From: Takakia lepidozioides
Taxonomy: Eukaryota > Streptophyta > Takakiopsida > Takakiales > Takakiaceae
Length of the DNA stretch: 64,000 nucleotides
Assembly: GCA_030704615.1 (NCBI GenBank)
Contig: CM060731.1
Span: 92,484,756-92,548,755 of the forward strand
Reading direction: 5' to 3'
How positions within the stretch are numbered: position 1 is the stretch's first letter; each line of letters opens with the position of its first letter. The notes beneath the pieces were generated by a model. That model worked only from the letters and a program-made list of their open reading frames with translations. It was not told the origin of the DNA and did not search any database. Shown one piece after another: positions 21,797-33,699 of this stretch. Position numbers and translations under genes: made by a program.

Positions 21797-22199
21797 TTTT
21801 CCGATTCGACTGCATGTCCGCGACCACTCCGGGAACAACTTGGTAGTAAACGGGACTACTGGAGAGTCGAAACAGACAATGTGGGCCCACGGGGGCATTT
21901 CAGACGGCGGACAGAAGTGGGGTCAACGACTCCGGAGTCGTAGCAGAATTCCGGGCTATTTTACGAATTGCGTAAATACATAAAATTTGAAAAAGCCAAA
22001 ATTACAAGTGGTTGTAATTACTGCACATGCGACTACAAATTTTCTTTCCTAATTCGATTAATGGAATAAAGATATTTATTCATTAAAGTGAATATGTAGT
22101 CGACACAACGACTCCATGAACCATTGCGCATTCATTGCACCCATGACTCGGCAGCACATTTGCTGACGTGGCTTTCACAAAAAGAGGTAAACAAAATGT

Positions 22200-22560
22200 G
22201 GCCTTGGGGGAATAGATATTTTAATACGTGATGCCTCCACCTGGCAGAGACAAGGATGCAAGTGCTGCGTCGGACATGGCGGGACGTGGGAATGGAAATC
22301 CTGACACGGCAAGGCCTTCGTATACTGTGAGCGCGCGTAGTGGCTTCTCAGAACGGTGTGACATCGGGGTCTTGGTCATTCATCATTTACAGAATGTGCT
22401 GGATGGAGGCACGATGGAGCGCGCATACGGGCATGCCCTTCTGGCATCAATTCCCAAGTATCCACGCAAGGTGAAACTGCTGAATTGGGTTTTTGCCCGT
22501 CTAGTTTTCTGACAGCATGCTCGAAACGTTCATAGTGCCATTGATTGGCATCGCAATAAT
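22200..22560 (+). other. Element-internal stretch, ORF of unknown function
   Basis: An open frame at 22,228-22,512 (94 aa) starts MMPPPGRDKDASAASDM and includes VLVIHHLQNVLDGGTMERAY. No family is recognised. It lies between the left subterminal region and the direct duplication, so it may be non-coding. Confidence 0.25.
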
Positions 22561-23275
22561 TTGATGTGTAGCTGCTTTTCCATTTCACAAGTTATGCAGA
22601 AGGCGTCACAGAAAAAGATCGCAAAGACGTCAAGGCTGAAGAATATGCCCTTTGGTTGTGAACTACAATCATATCATGCCAAACCCCATTTTCCCCACGC
22701 AGATGAGGGAGACATTCTGCATTTGCGAGTGGGACTTAATTCCTCTAAACCCAACTTGAAGGCAGTTGTGACACCAGAGAAACTGGAAACTACCTCCAAG
22801 AAAGTTGAAACTCGCAAGATAGTCATGTATTCGTCTCATTATCTCCAACTGGGATTCCGAGTTATCATCTGACCCTTTACATGTGCGCTGGAATGGAGTA
22901 TAATTCTGGTTTAGGCAGTTATTGCCACCAGACGTTCGCTTCTCCAATTTTTACATTTAAGGACGTGTCTGTGTTTATGGCACTCTTTCTCCCAAGGAGG
23001 CCTGAGTACCCCCCTGTACTTGCAAGAATTTGATGTGTAGCTGCTTTTCCCTTTCATAAATTATGAAGAAGCAGTCACAGAAGAAGATCGCAAAGAGGTC
23101 AAGGCTGAAAGCGTTCATTAAGGTTGTGAACTACAATCATATCATGCCAAACCAGCGGCGACAGATGGTGTCATGAGACATTCTGCGATTTGCGCATAGG
23201 TGGACTTAATTTTGATGTTGACTTGAAGGCAGTTGTGACACCAGTGAAACTGGAAACTACAGGTTAGATGATGGC
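22557..23275. repeat. Direct duplication, units about 470 bp apart
   Basis: The segment starting TTTGATGTGTAGCTGCTTTT (about 22,559) and running through GGTTGTGAACTACAATCATA and GAAGGCAGTTGTGACACCAG to GAAACTGGAAACTAC is repeated from about 23,030 to 23,265 with scattered changes and small indels. Such internal repeats are common near CACTA ends. Confidence 0.8.
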
Positions 23276-23279
23276 GTGC

Positions 23280-24166
23280 TGCATCGCGACATAAACCTGC
23301 ATTTGACATTCAGGCTTAGGATTCATGCAATTTGGTGCTAGTCAGGCCTGCACAGTTCCAGAGCACAAGTGGGAGCCCATCCGAGGGATGGGGACCTCGT
23401 AAGTGCTTCTTCATTTTGTACTCACCTTGTTTTTGCATCGCACTTGTGCTACAAGGGGCAGAGCCATTCATTTGGCTGGAGGTTCAATTCCTCTACAAGT
23501 GAGCTATTCCCGTGTCACTACAATCAGTTAGATGTGTTTGTGGTGGTTGCTGGATTTGCGGCTCTGGGGTGTCTTGCCAAGTGCTTGCAGGGATCAACGT
23601 TAATGTGGACGTGGCAGTACATGTAGCAAAAAAGCTCATTCACTGGTGAAGAAGACCATGTTGCAACATATGTCATGCTATTGCTTCGAGAGTGCTGCTG
23701 TTGGGCAGGTGGGAGAATGCAACAACGGTGAGAAAGAAAGCAAGGGAAGCACAAAAAGGTGTCATTCGGTCCTGCTCCTTTGGAGACACCCCCCATTCCA
23801 CTGGTCTTTGTTCCTGGAAAGCATGCAGCTGGGCCAGAAAATGCATGCACACATTCACGTCTACTTCCCGTACATGAAGACGATCATCTCCTCACATGTC
23901 AGAAACAATATTGGCAGAACAAAAAAAGGTTTGTTCACAAGACAGTACGGACCACATACCGGGACATTATCGATACTATTAACTGTCTCGCCCTTGCGCG
24001 CTTGCAGGACTGTACAAAATGGGTTCTAAGGACAGTAAGAGTCCTTAGCATAGCTCTCGTCTATGAGCTGCTGGCTTAATGGACACTGAGATTCAGCTGG
24101 GCTCACTATCTATATCCAAATAATCTTCCCCTTCACTACCCACATCTGCAATTTGCCTTGCGGTAA
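23280..24166. other. CACTA element 2, stretch without a recognised gene
   Basis: Several overlapping frames exist at 23,369-24,079 but none shows a domain. It may be the 3' untranslated region of the transposase, which ends at 24,167 on the minus strand. Confidence 0.4.
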
Positions 24167-27100
24167 TTACCAACCCTGGAATGTCTTCCTCATTAAAGGT
24201 AACTGCTCCTTCCAAAGAGACTGGTTCGGCCGTATCTGGTAGATTTGTGGTTCCCTCAGACCCTCGTGGTCGACATTCTCCCCTAGGTCCAGATCATGGA
24301 CGTCAGCCACGACTCGTTTGGCCCGGGGGTCCTTGTGAAGAACCACCTTCCATCCCGGCGCATGGGTGTCATCTGAAAAGAAAACTTGCTCAACTTGCGA
24401 TGGGAAGAGGAATGGCTCTTCATCTTGTGGTAGCATTTTTCTGAAATCAGCAAGGAGGAACCCGTACTCATCCCGTTTCATGGTGGCATTCTCTCCTACC
24501 ATATTGGCTTTTACCCAAGAACAACGGAATAGAATTGGCTTCACAAGACCATAGTCTAGTTTAAGGATCTCTTTGATCACTCCTACATATTGCACATGGC
24601 ATGAAATTGGATTCTGATCTCGTGCACAGCTCCTACTCTCTTGTTCAAAAAATGATGCCACTCCGCTGTCATAAGTCACCAGGAGGCTGGTGTTGGCATC
24701 GTCCACTCTATAGTGATTGCCATATGCTTTCATTGACCGGTACGAAGTGGCAATCAGCCCTGGGGGGAATGACAGACTCACCATGCCCTCATCTGGGTCC
24801 TCGTTCTCTGATGCGTACACTGCAATTGCAGATCTGACCCACACTGTAAAGGGCTGCAGCTCCTCCATTGTTGTGGGGTACTCCACCGGGGATCTGCGCC
24901 TACGACCGCCCCTCCGCCATGCTTTTGCAAATGCACTCCGTTCCGTTTTCAGGCGGACCTTCTCCGCTGCGTACTTTCTGGCAGAAACCAAATAGAAGCT
25001 GCAACTCAGTCCCCCTGACCAACACCGTGCTGTACATGCATGCCACATGCAGAGTGTGTGTCCTTTCAAGCACACTGTAGTGATGCAGCCTACTTCATAA
25101 TCACTTGCAAGCAACAACCAAGATCTACGAAACACCCTCTGTAGTCGTCTGAAGCACCCTGTTAGTACACGATCCCACTCCCATAGTGGCCGGAATGACT
25201 TGTGACAATATATATGTAATTCCAGCATACAAAGACCATTAAGAATAGCACAGGAGGGATGTAAGTTGGCACCCACTGTCTCCATGGTGTCATGGTTGTT
25301 GTGTTGTTCAGCACATAATCATGTGCCACATCCCGAAGGCGCGGGCTCATGGCACGCTTTGTTCCACCACCTTCTAGGACCTCGCCTACAACTCCTTCTT
25401 CCTCGTTCTCGTCCCACACCCGTCGTTGTATTGCATCAAATGAAGACATATACTTTGTCATGAAGCCCAGGGCTTCGTCGCGGATGTAGCCCTCCGCCAT
25501 ACTCCCCTCTGGCCGTGCCATTTTGCGTACATACCCCTTCAGATCCTTCATGTACCTCTCCATGGGGTACATCCACCGGCTGGCTACGGGCCCACACACA
25601 TGCAACTCCTCTACAAGATGCACTAGCAAGTGCGTCATGACGTCAAAGAATGATGGAGGGAATTCTTTCTCCAGCAAACATAGGGTCATAGCCACATCCT
25701 CATGCAACGATGTAATGTCCCTCGGATCCCACACCTTCGCACAAATCTTCCTAAACACTCGACTTACACGCATTATGGCTGTTCGAGGACCTGGCGCCAT
25801 CGTACCCCGAATGCACACTGGCAAAATCTGTTGCATCATCACGTGTAGATCATCATCCCCGACCATTTCTTGTTTATGGCATGCTTTTGGAAAGCACCCG
25901 AGAATCCGGTTGGCACTTTCATGGCTCCCAATGTCTTCAAAAAATCCTCTTGCTCTGATTTGGTCAGGACGTATGATGCTGCTGGCATGAGCACTTTGCC
26001 TGGTCTATTTGGATCAGGCCTTAGCCACAGATGTGACCGTATCCCTTCAATCTCCATGTCCTTTCGTACGTTTATCGTATCCTTCTCCCCAAAGATAGTC
26101 TTCAGAATGTTCTCGCAGAAGTTCTTCTCACAATGCATGGGGTCCAGGAGGTACCGCTGCAAGAGGTTCTGAAATGCCAAATGTCCTCCCATGAGACCAA
26201 GTTCTATGGGCAAAAAAAGTAGAATATGTGGCAGAAGTTGTCCATGTTACTACATTCTGCTTTCAACAACTCCACGATCCTCTCCACAGTGAGGTGTACG
26301 ACTTCAACATCTACTGCATAGTAGTTACACTGACTTAGGAGTTGGTGGAAGGACTCCTGACAGTAAAGGTAATTCCAGGAAGCACAATGTGAAAGAAAGT
26401 GAGTGAATGGGGGGGGGGGGGATTCATGCACCTTCCAGTATGGCAAATCCCAAAGGATTGTCCGGCGCTTCACCCCGTGCTCCATGGCTGGATCCGCACT
26501 ACTTCCGTCTCTCCCTCCAATCTCCATGAACGCCTCTTTCTCCTTTGCAAATTGCAATGTCTCCTCCGGTGTCACAACATTTGGTGCCATTCTCTTTTCA
26601 ACACATCCATTGAAGTGCCTTCCTGCTCGTCGGTAGGGGTGGTTTCTTGCAAGGTAACGTCGATGCCCCATGTATATTGTCTTCCCTAGTGGCTTTGAGT
26701 GCCGTGAATCCACATAGGGCCCACAAATGGGGCACCCTTTGTAGCCCTTCGTCTTGCAACCCGCAACAAGGCCATATGCGGGGAAATCGTGGATTGACCA
26801 CATGAGTATGGCACGGAGGGTGAAACTCCGTTGCCCTACTGGTTTCAAAATGTCGTAAGCTTCAACTCCAATCCATAGTTCCTGTAGCTCTTCAATCAAT
26901 GGTTGCAAATACACATCTATGTTTGCATTTGTCACGGACTCCTTGCCTGGAATCAAGAGAGACAACATGACAAAGAATTTCTTTGTTGTCAACCATGGTG
27001 GCAGGTTGTATGCCACCAACTGCACGGGCCATGTGGACCATGTGCAACTCTTTGATCCGTATGGGTTTACTCCATCCGTAGATACAGCCAATCGCACATT

Positions 27101-27889
27101 GCGTGGGTCCTCGGCAAAATCGGGCCAAGTTGCATCTATATGCTTCCATGCAAGGGAATCTGGGACATGCCTTACCAAACCATCGTTTGAGGCATTCCTG
27201 GAATGCCAAGTCATGAGCTCACTAATGGTCTTGCATTTGTACATTCGTAATAGACGGGGGATAAGGGGAAAGTGCCTCAACACCTTGGCTGGCTGTTGTA
27301 ACCTGCCCACATCATGGTATCGGGCTGCACCGCATTTGGGGCACTCCATAGCATCCTTGTACTCTCTTCTGAAAAGTACATGTCCTTTTGGACATGCATG
27401 TATTTTCACGTAGTTGAGGCCGAGCTTCCCAATCATTTGGTTGGCCATGTGACAGCTTTTTGGCATTTCATTTGGTTGTGGAAGCAAGTTCAGCCGAAGC
27501 AAAGAGAACAACTCGTCCACAAAATGGTCTGAGACACCGTGGGTTGTGCACAGGTTCATCAACAGCATGGTGGCAGCAAGCTTTGTGGATTTGCATCCCT
27601 CGTACAGTGGCACACATGCTTCTTCTAGTGTCATGTTTGTTGAGTCCCACAAATGGCACCCCCAACGTGAGCCGCCGGCTTCAGGATGGCATGCGAAGGC
27701 ACACACACCCCCTCCGTGGTGCATGCATACTGCCCTCTGGCTTTCTCTAGGTGGGGTCTGCATTGCTACACGTAAGTGTCTTGAATGCGACATCATCCGG
27801 TCACTTGCACAAGGCAGCATTGCAAGAATCTTGCTGGCAGGGCGATGCCCATTTTTAACATGGCCGCCACACAAATGGACACGGTGCAA
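24167..27889 (-). CDS. TNP2-like CACTA transposase of element 2
   Basis: The first exon (27,889-26,440) holds an N-terminal VPLYEGCKSTKLAATMLL, the zinc-ribbon-like CPKCGAARYHD, and Transposase_21 motifs DPRNVRLAVSTDGVNPYGSK, WPVQLVAYNLPPWL and FTLRAILMWSIHDFPAYG, ending PICGPYVDSRHSK...LPYWK. Further blocks: 26,210-25,850 with YLLDPMHCEKNFCENI; 25,866-25,310 DUF4218-like with LLEKEFPPSFFDVMTHLLVH and GPVASRWMYPMERYMK; 24,930-24,167 DUF4216-like with FRCSWVKANM and VEQVFFSDD. It should bind and excise the element. The first blocks are long and clean, but one apparent frameshift near 25,855 interrupts it. Exon joins were made by eye. Confidence 0.85.
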
Positions 27890-27897
27890 TTGAACAT

Positions 27898-29080
27898 TTG
27901 TTCGAACGTGATTTTGGCCTACATTCTCCTTGCAGTCAGATGTTCACACTTCAATGCACACATTTCATACACATTCAACCATATGCCCAAGATCACAACG
28001 TCAATCAAATTGGAATTCCACGTATTCCTTACGACATCCAGGAAGTCGATTTTGGTCATTTCTCTCAAAAAGATCGGAAGCATCCTTTCAAAGAGTGTAA
28101 CTTTCATCGAAATCTACCTGTCAACAAAGGACTGAACCTTTCAAATTGAGATTTTGACTGAAATGTTTGAAATCTCTGCAAAGGAGAATTGCAACGGCGT
28201 GCACAAAACACGGTGACCCTTGCGGGACTTCCAATTAATCACCCCTGTTATGACAGGTTGTGGGAAAGAGAACCGAGCTTTCAAGGATGCCATGCCCAGC
28301 ACTGATCTGAGGACGCGCTTTGAAGCATTTCACCTGCAGACAAAGACGGGGCACACCCCCGCCTCATGTCATTGACAGGTGTTGCAGTTGCTGCTCACCG
28401 CTTCACTTGGAGATGGAGTATGTAGACAGAGTTGCATGTCGCGCAGGTACACCAAAATCTCCCATGTAACATAAACCCATTTCTCATTCATGCTTGCATG
28501 TGATCCACGGGGTATTTCCATGTTCTCCCAGCTGATGTGGGTTCGCAAATTCTCGGTGTGTAGGTGTGTGTGTGAGGACCTCAACCTGGCATGGTGCGAT
28601 GGTGTCGAATGGACCCTTCTCTGCGATGGGAGAACCACTACAGTTGAGTTTGTTTTTGCTGAATCATTTGGCAGAGCACTGTGTTCACTTCTCACACATC
28701 ATGCGCATTTTCTCCAAGAATGCATGTAAAGCGGAGCCATACACGCATCATTGCAGTGTGTTTCCTTCGCCTAATTTTGAACGAAAAAAAGTTAACGGAT
28801 CCATGTCAGTTGTGTGAATCACTACATCTAGTTGTCTGGAGGATTGTAAGTGGTTTAGGGTTTAACGTCTCAAAGTCGAAAAGGCCATAGTGTCGGATGC
28901 ACGACACGTGTTCATATTTGAAATCAACAACGGCCGGATCTTCACTACAGATCGGGGGGTGTGTGATCACACTCCCCTCCTTGTCCTTCTTTCCTCCTTT
29001 GCATGTCTTGGTCTTCCTCGCTCGTCTTTGTCTTGGTCATGGTCTATGTCCTCGCTCGTCTTCATCTTTGTCATGGTCTA
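27898..29080. promoter_or_regulatory. Divergent intergenic region between the two CACTA element 2 genes
   Basis: The transposase reads leftward from here and the Transposase_24/FCP1-like gene reads rightward from about 29,081, so this 1.2-kb gap should hold both promoters. No clear TATA box or coding frame is recognised. Assignment is by position only. Confidence 0.35.
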
Positions 29081-29370
29081 TGTCCACGCCTAGTAAGAAG
29101 CGCTCGACCGCCGAGGCAGCATCACCTCCTCCCACTTCTGCACATTCCAGCCCCGCGGTGCGAAGGAGCCCCCGCCTGGCTCGACTGAATCCGGTAGATG
29201 GCGTCGGTGCGAGAGGGAAGGCAGAGCGGTGGGCGGTCTTCGAGTTCGGATTTTGACACAAGCGAGTATAGCATGGGCGACGACGATGAGGTGGAGGACA
29301 GTTCGGAGGAAATTGCACTCCATCTGCAGAGTCTCTCCAAAAGGTGCGCAAACGGCACAAAAACCGCTGC
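29081..29370 (+). CDS. Putative first exon of the plus-strand gene in CACTA element 2
   Basis: The ATG at 29,081 opens MSTPSKKRSTAEAASPP and RRSPRLARLNPV, a basic Ser/Pro-rich start. The acidic continuation SSSSDFDTSEYSMGDDDEVE and EEIALHLQSLSKR is in a different frame, so a frameshift lies near 29,200. The exon ends at a consensus donor (GAG|GTGAGT near 29,378). A LINE remnant occupies the following intron. Function unknown: a low-complexity N-terminus of a TNPA-type protein would fit. Confidence 0.45.
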
Positions 29371-29399
29371 GCATGAGGTGAGTTCTACCCCTACTTGTG

Positions 29400-30860
29400 T
29401 TCTTGTTTTCTGGGCGTTGAGTTCTCCTGAAACTGAAACTGGGATGCACATATCCACAAAGTTGTTCAAACGGATGTCGTAGTATACAGGGCAGTAGAAG
29501 AAGAAGTGTTCTTCAGTTTCAATTTCCTTGCTGCGCCCTATGCAAGCTGGACATAGGCGGTCCTCCCGTTGCAGGTTTTCCCATCTGCCAGTCTCTATCC
29601 GTAGGTTGTGGAACCCACCCTGAACCGCCCCAATGCCCTCAAGAGGGAAGGAGGTAAGGGTGCTGAAAGGTAATTTGGTCTGAAGATTCTATCATCGCGG
29701 AGCACCAAGAATGTCTCTCGATAGAAGTGGAGCTTTGTTGTGAGATTGGGTAGCATCTCTTGACATGTAATTCCATAAGCTCTCTCCGAATGAGTCTGTT
29801 GCGGTCATGTCTGATGTGATGTCCACCTCATGTGGGTTCATTGGTAATAGGAAAGCAGTAGAAAGTCCGTTACGTTTCAATAAACTGTCCACTCGAGCAT
29901 ACCAGGAGTTCCCGAAACCTGCAGCTTTGAGCCTCATAGATGTTGTGAGGGCCCTTGCCACTAGCCCTTTGGGTGGAAGGGCCTGCAATCTATGGAGAAA
30001 GATTGTAAGCCTGAACTGTGCCTCGGATTGCAATGGTACACATGCGAACTCTGCACCTAGGATCTGAGATGGAGTTGTGCTCCTGGCGCCAAGCATTGCT
30101 TGGAGAAAAGATGACTGTAATGGTTCCAAATTCTTTTCCCACCAGGAGACAGGGACACCAGGTGCCCAGAACTCACAACCATTGATGGTAGCAGGGCTGA
30201 CGACGGTGTCAAACAACCACTTTTTGGTCGGGGGATGCCGCAGATGTATTTGCTTGCATTTGGCGTGAAGGCGGACGGAGGCCGCCTTACCTTTAGTCAA
30301 TCTGTCCAAGGCAGTGGCTGCAAAGTGAAACTTGGGGGAGTGGATAACCAGACCTAGGTACCGGTATGATTTGACAATCTCAATTTCTGCTGGTTGAAGA
30401 TGAATCTACGATCAGCCTGGCCATTGAAGACCATGATCTTGGTCTTGCTAAGATTGACTTGCATCCCATAGTCTTTGCAGAACTGTTCCAAAATTTTGAG
30501 ATGGCGTTGCAGAAAGACCGGGGATTGGCCAAAAGGGCAACATCATCAGCGTAGAGGAGATCTGATTGGGCAGAAAATGAAGTTAGGCAGAAAACATCCC
30601 TGAACATGTTTTCAATTTGTGTCATGGGGGAGGACATCGTGGAAAAACCTTCAGGTCTACCACTGTGTGCAGAGGGACTAGTTTTTAGGTCAAGGAAATG
30701 TTGCTTTGTCACGTCATTGCACCTGCGTTGGAGTACGCATTTGCTATATGCGTTGATAACTCCAACGAGGCTAGGTCTGCAATATCCTTTCAATTGAATT
30801 GTGTCTGCACCTGTGTTTACCAACATTGAGAGTCTTTAGGCCTTTTGGGGCTCCGTTGCT
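29400..30860 (-). mobile_element. LINE remnant nested in CACTA element 2
   Basis: On the minus strand the block 30,826-30,380 contains LLYADDVALLANP, the reverse transcriptase catalytic motif. The block 30,309-29,692 is the downstream domain (PATINGCEFWAPGVPVSWWE). The end near 29,560-29,480 reads CPACIGRSKEIETEEHFFFY, the Cys/His tail of plant L1 elements. Both ends of the LINE are missing and frames are broken. It lies in an intron of the plus-strand gene and so inserted after, or together with, the formation of the element. Confidence 0.8.
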
Positions 30861-31186
30861 GGGCTCCGCCATACAGCCATTTGCTGATTGTGTGAATAGA
30901 TGTCCACTGGATATGTGCAAAACCCGGATGGATGTTCTGTTTCCTGGTAAGTTTCATGTGGTACTGATGTGAACCCGCCCACATTCTGTTTCTTCACCAA
31001 TGAATGGGCTTACATGTTATGAGGACATTCTGTCCCTCTCCTTTTCAGTTTTTGGCACTTGCGCTGCAGGGGAGTGGGTTTGAGGTCAGCCAATCCATAG
31101 TTGTGGTTGTGGGATGGTTTGTGCTCTGGTGACGTTGTGTTCAGTAGGACTACAGCTGATGCACCTTGTGTGTGGGATGTTTTTGG

Positions 31187-32273
31187 CAGCGGAAGGGGAG
31201 TGAAGCTGCAGCAAAGCACTCACAGCCACCACACAATGCCAACCAACACCAACCTTGGCACCCACCCCCTGCCGGATGGTCTCCACAACAGAGTGCACCA
31301 TGGGGAGCCCCCCCTGCTTCGGGGTCGTGGCGCTGGCTTCCTGATGTTGCCACGTCACAATGGGGGCCTCCCACATCTCCATACGGCCCTCCCCCCTCCG
31401 GCACACATCAGTCACCCCCACAACGTATGACGGCGCTGCTCCAGAGCATGGGGGCAGGAAACGGACATCAGAGCTGAGGAAGGAACGACGTCATGCCATG
31501 AAACAATGGGAAGGAGATGGAGAGGGAAGGGTGGCTGCAGGGCTAAAGCGCCACAAGGTGGAGGTGCATGGAAATGGAGTCATCAATGCTGGCTGCGAAG
31601 GTAAGGAACACTGGCAGCGTGATTTGCGTGGCCTGGCATTGCGTTACCTTGACTCAAGCGTACAAGACATTGACCAGCAGTCCCAGAGTGCCATGTCAAC
31701 AGTAATAGAGGGCATAAATGGAATGTACGAGTACACACCTATCCTGCCAATCGTGATTTTATAGTGAAGCAATGTGGGAAGATAATGAAAGGAGAAAGAG
31801 CAAAACTGAAAGATAAATGGGCGAAGACTGGTGTGAGGCCAATGAACACTGAACCCGCCTATTGGGATAAGCTTGTTGCCTACTGGGAGTCCCCTCGTGG
31901 ACTTGCAAAGGCTGAAGGGATGAAGCAAGCGCGTGCTTGTGTCACGAACCCCTCGCGTTGGGGCCGGGCAGGAGTTGCAGGCCAAGCAGCCCGTTTGGTA
32001 ATCTCCCTCACCCCCTTCTCATTGCTCTTACGTTGTGGCATGTTCTGATGGAAGAGACACCCACGAGTGGGTTTTATTGCTTGTGCAGAATTAGTTGTTA
32101 TGTGATATGCAGGGCAGTGCTTTGTCCATATGCTCCTGGCATTTTGTACTGACAGTGTGTGGATGGGCAAATACAGAAAAGACGCAAAGCGCGGAGCCCG
32201 TCACTGTCCGAGCGGGGCGGAGTGCAAGAACGCTGCGACTGGCACCCCATCAGAGTCTGTTTTGAGCCAGGTA
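31187..32273 (+). pseudogene. Transposase_24-like (Ptta/En/Spm, TNPA-type) region, frameshifted
   Basis: A Gln/Pro-rich segment (HNANQHQPWHPPPAGWSPQQ) is followed by a conserved-looking part: MSTVIEGINGMYEYT, then DFIVKQCGKIMKGERAKLKD, then WDKLVAYWESPRG...KAEGMKQAR. The K-x3-K-DKW...WDKLVAYW-S pattern matches the plant transposase family Transposase_24. Shifts near 31,450 and 31,740 break the frame. A donor after QAARL (GTAATC, about 31,999) and a block WMGKYRKDAKRGARHC to a donor near 32,272 extend it. TNPA-type proteins bind subterminal repeats. Confidence 0.55.
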
Positions 32274-32478
32274 TGTTTTGAAGTCCGGTTTCCATTCATG
32301 AATCTGTTGTTGTACTAAGATTTGGTGGGTATGTGGGGCCCCCACGCATGGTACACGAGGGGTGTTATGCCAAACCTAGCCATCTCCGAATGCCTGAAAT
32401 CCTGCACATTCGGCCTCTTCTTCTGGTTTTTAACAGTACGGGTGGGTGTTTGTATGCGTAGGGAGCGGGGAACTCAAT

Positions 32479-32821
32479 GGCAGCCCGCATCGGGGCCCTG
32501 GAGAGGCTTGCGGCTCTCTCTGCGGAGCGGGAGAGGGGAATGGAAGCACAACTGAAGAAGATAGTGGAACTCATGATGGGGCAAAAAGGGGGTGTGACGG
32601 GTGGCATTATGGAAGACCCCCCTGCTGCGACCATTGTACCTGACAAGGAGGAAGTAATTGTAGTGGGTAGGGATGTGACAGAGGTCCGGGCTGTTGTTGA
32701 TGATATTCACAGTGGGGGGCAGGGTCCACTCGTTGAAGAGGGAGAGGTCCAGCAAGTTGGTGGGGATGACATGGACGATGGGGGGTCATTGCTCATGATG
32801 GGGGAAAAGGGGAAGCTGTAG
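32479..32821 (+). CDS. Coiled-coil/acidic segment of the CACTA element 2 plus-strand gene
   Basis: The frame reads AARIGALERLAALSAERERG and MEAQLKKIVELMMGQKGG, a short coiled coil, followed by an acidic, Gly-rich tail (VGGDDMDDGGS) to a TAG. It is preceded by an AG acceptor near 32,461 and follows the Transposase_24-like exons. The coiled coil after that domain is typical of such proteins. Whether it splices on to the phosphatase-like exon is not certain. Confidence 0.45.
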
Positions 32822-32919
32822 GGGGAGAGGGTGGTAGTTTGCCTGGTCCAGGCTGCAGGGGACCGAAACTTTGCCCTCCGGGGTGACTGTTGTCTCCCAA
32901 CCCACTGAGGTGAGACCCC

Positions 32920-33599
32920 GTGACACCCCTTCAAAAGCTCCTTCATAGAAAAGTCAAACTAATTGTTCTAGACCTGAACGGGATCCTGTGCCACTCTATT
33001 CCTAACTTTCAGCCCAACCCGAGGCGTCATTGGCCATGGGTGTTGACCACCAACAAGTATGTTTTCCCAAGGCCCCAGGTCTGCGAGTTTTTAAACCTTC
33101 TCTTCCGGTATTTCTACGTTGGGATATGGTCCTGTGCTTCCAAGGGGAATGTTGCAGACATCTTCAAAGTGGTCATGCAGGGGGTCAAGGTTCTCCCCTC
33201 TTTGTGTGGTCACAAGAGGAGTGTGACCCCTTGACAGAGCCACACCCCACAAAAGGGCCTGCCGTACAGAACTTACAGAAGAGACTGTCGAGGGTGTGGT
33301 CGGAATTTTCTGGATTTAACGAATCCAACACCCTCCTAGTGGATGATTCACCACACAAGGGGAGGGGGAACTCCCCTTTGAACATGGTCCATCCATTGTC
33401 GTTTGATGTCACTGGCAATGTCAGTGAGGGGCCCGATTCAGACTACCTTTTAGAAACAGTCTGGCCCTACTGCCAAGATTTGTTTTGCTCCAAGGATGTG
33501 CGTGTCTTCACAAGCACGCGGAAGCTGACCCCGACTGGCAGCTTGAATGTGGGAGAGGATGGGGTCGTTGGGGAAGTACTTCTGCGCCCATGCAGGTGA
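32920..33599 (+). pseudogene. FCP1/NIF-type HAD phosphatase-like domain carried by CACTA element 2
   Basis: The domain starts HRKVKLIVLDLNGILCHSIP, where the first Asp of HAD motif I is kept and the DxNG form matches the plant FCP1-like subgroup. It is followed by FPRPQVCEFLNLLFRYFYVG and IWSCASKGNVADI (motif II region). Near 33,190 the frame shifts to PLFVWSQEECDPL, then VWSEFSGFNESNTLLVDDSP (motif III/IV with the DD pair), and then to a TGA at 33,597. This family removes phosphate from protein Ser/Thr, as in RNA polymerase II tail phosphatases. The single shift suggests decay or an assembly indel. I infer capture of a host gene. Confidence 0.75.
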
Positions 33600-33699
33600 A
33601 ACTAACCTTACTGTTTGCAACATGACATCGAAGCCAAAGTCCATGTTTTGTTTTGTTCCCCCCGGATGCCCTCTCACGCAAGGCTGGCACTATATGTTT

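Noticed and set aside
23515-23535. CACTACAATCAG as left terminus of CACTA element 2
   Set aside because: No inverted partner or 3-bp duplication was found. The pair at 21,778 and 35,729 satisfies both tests.
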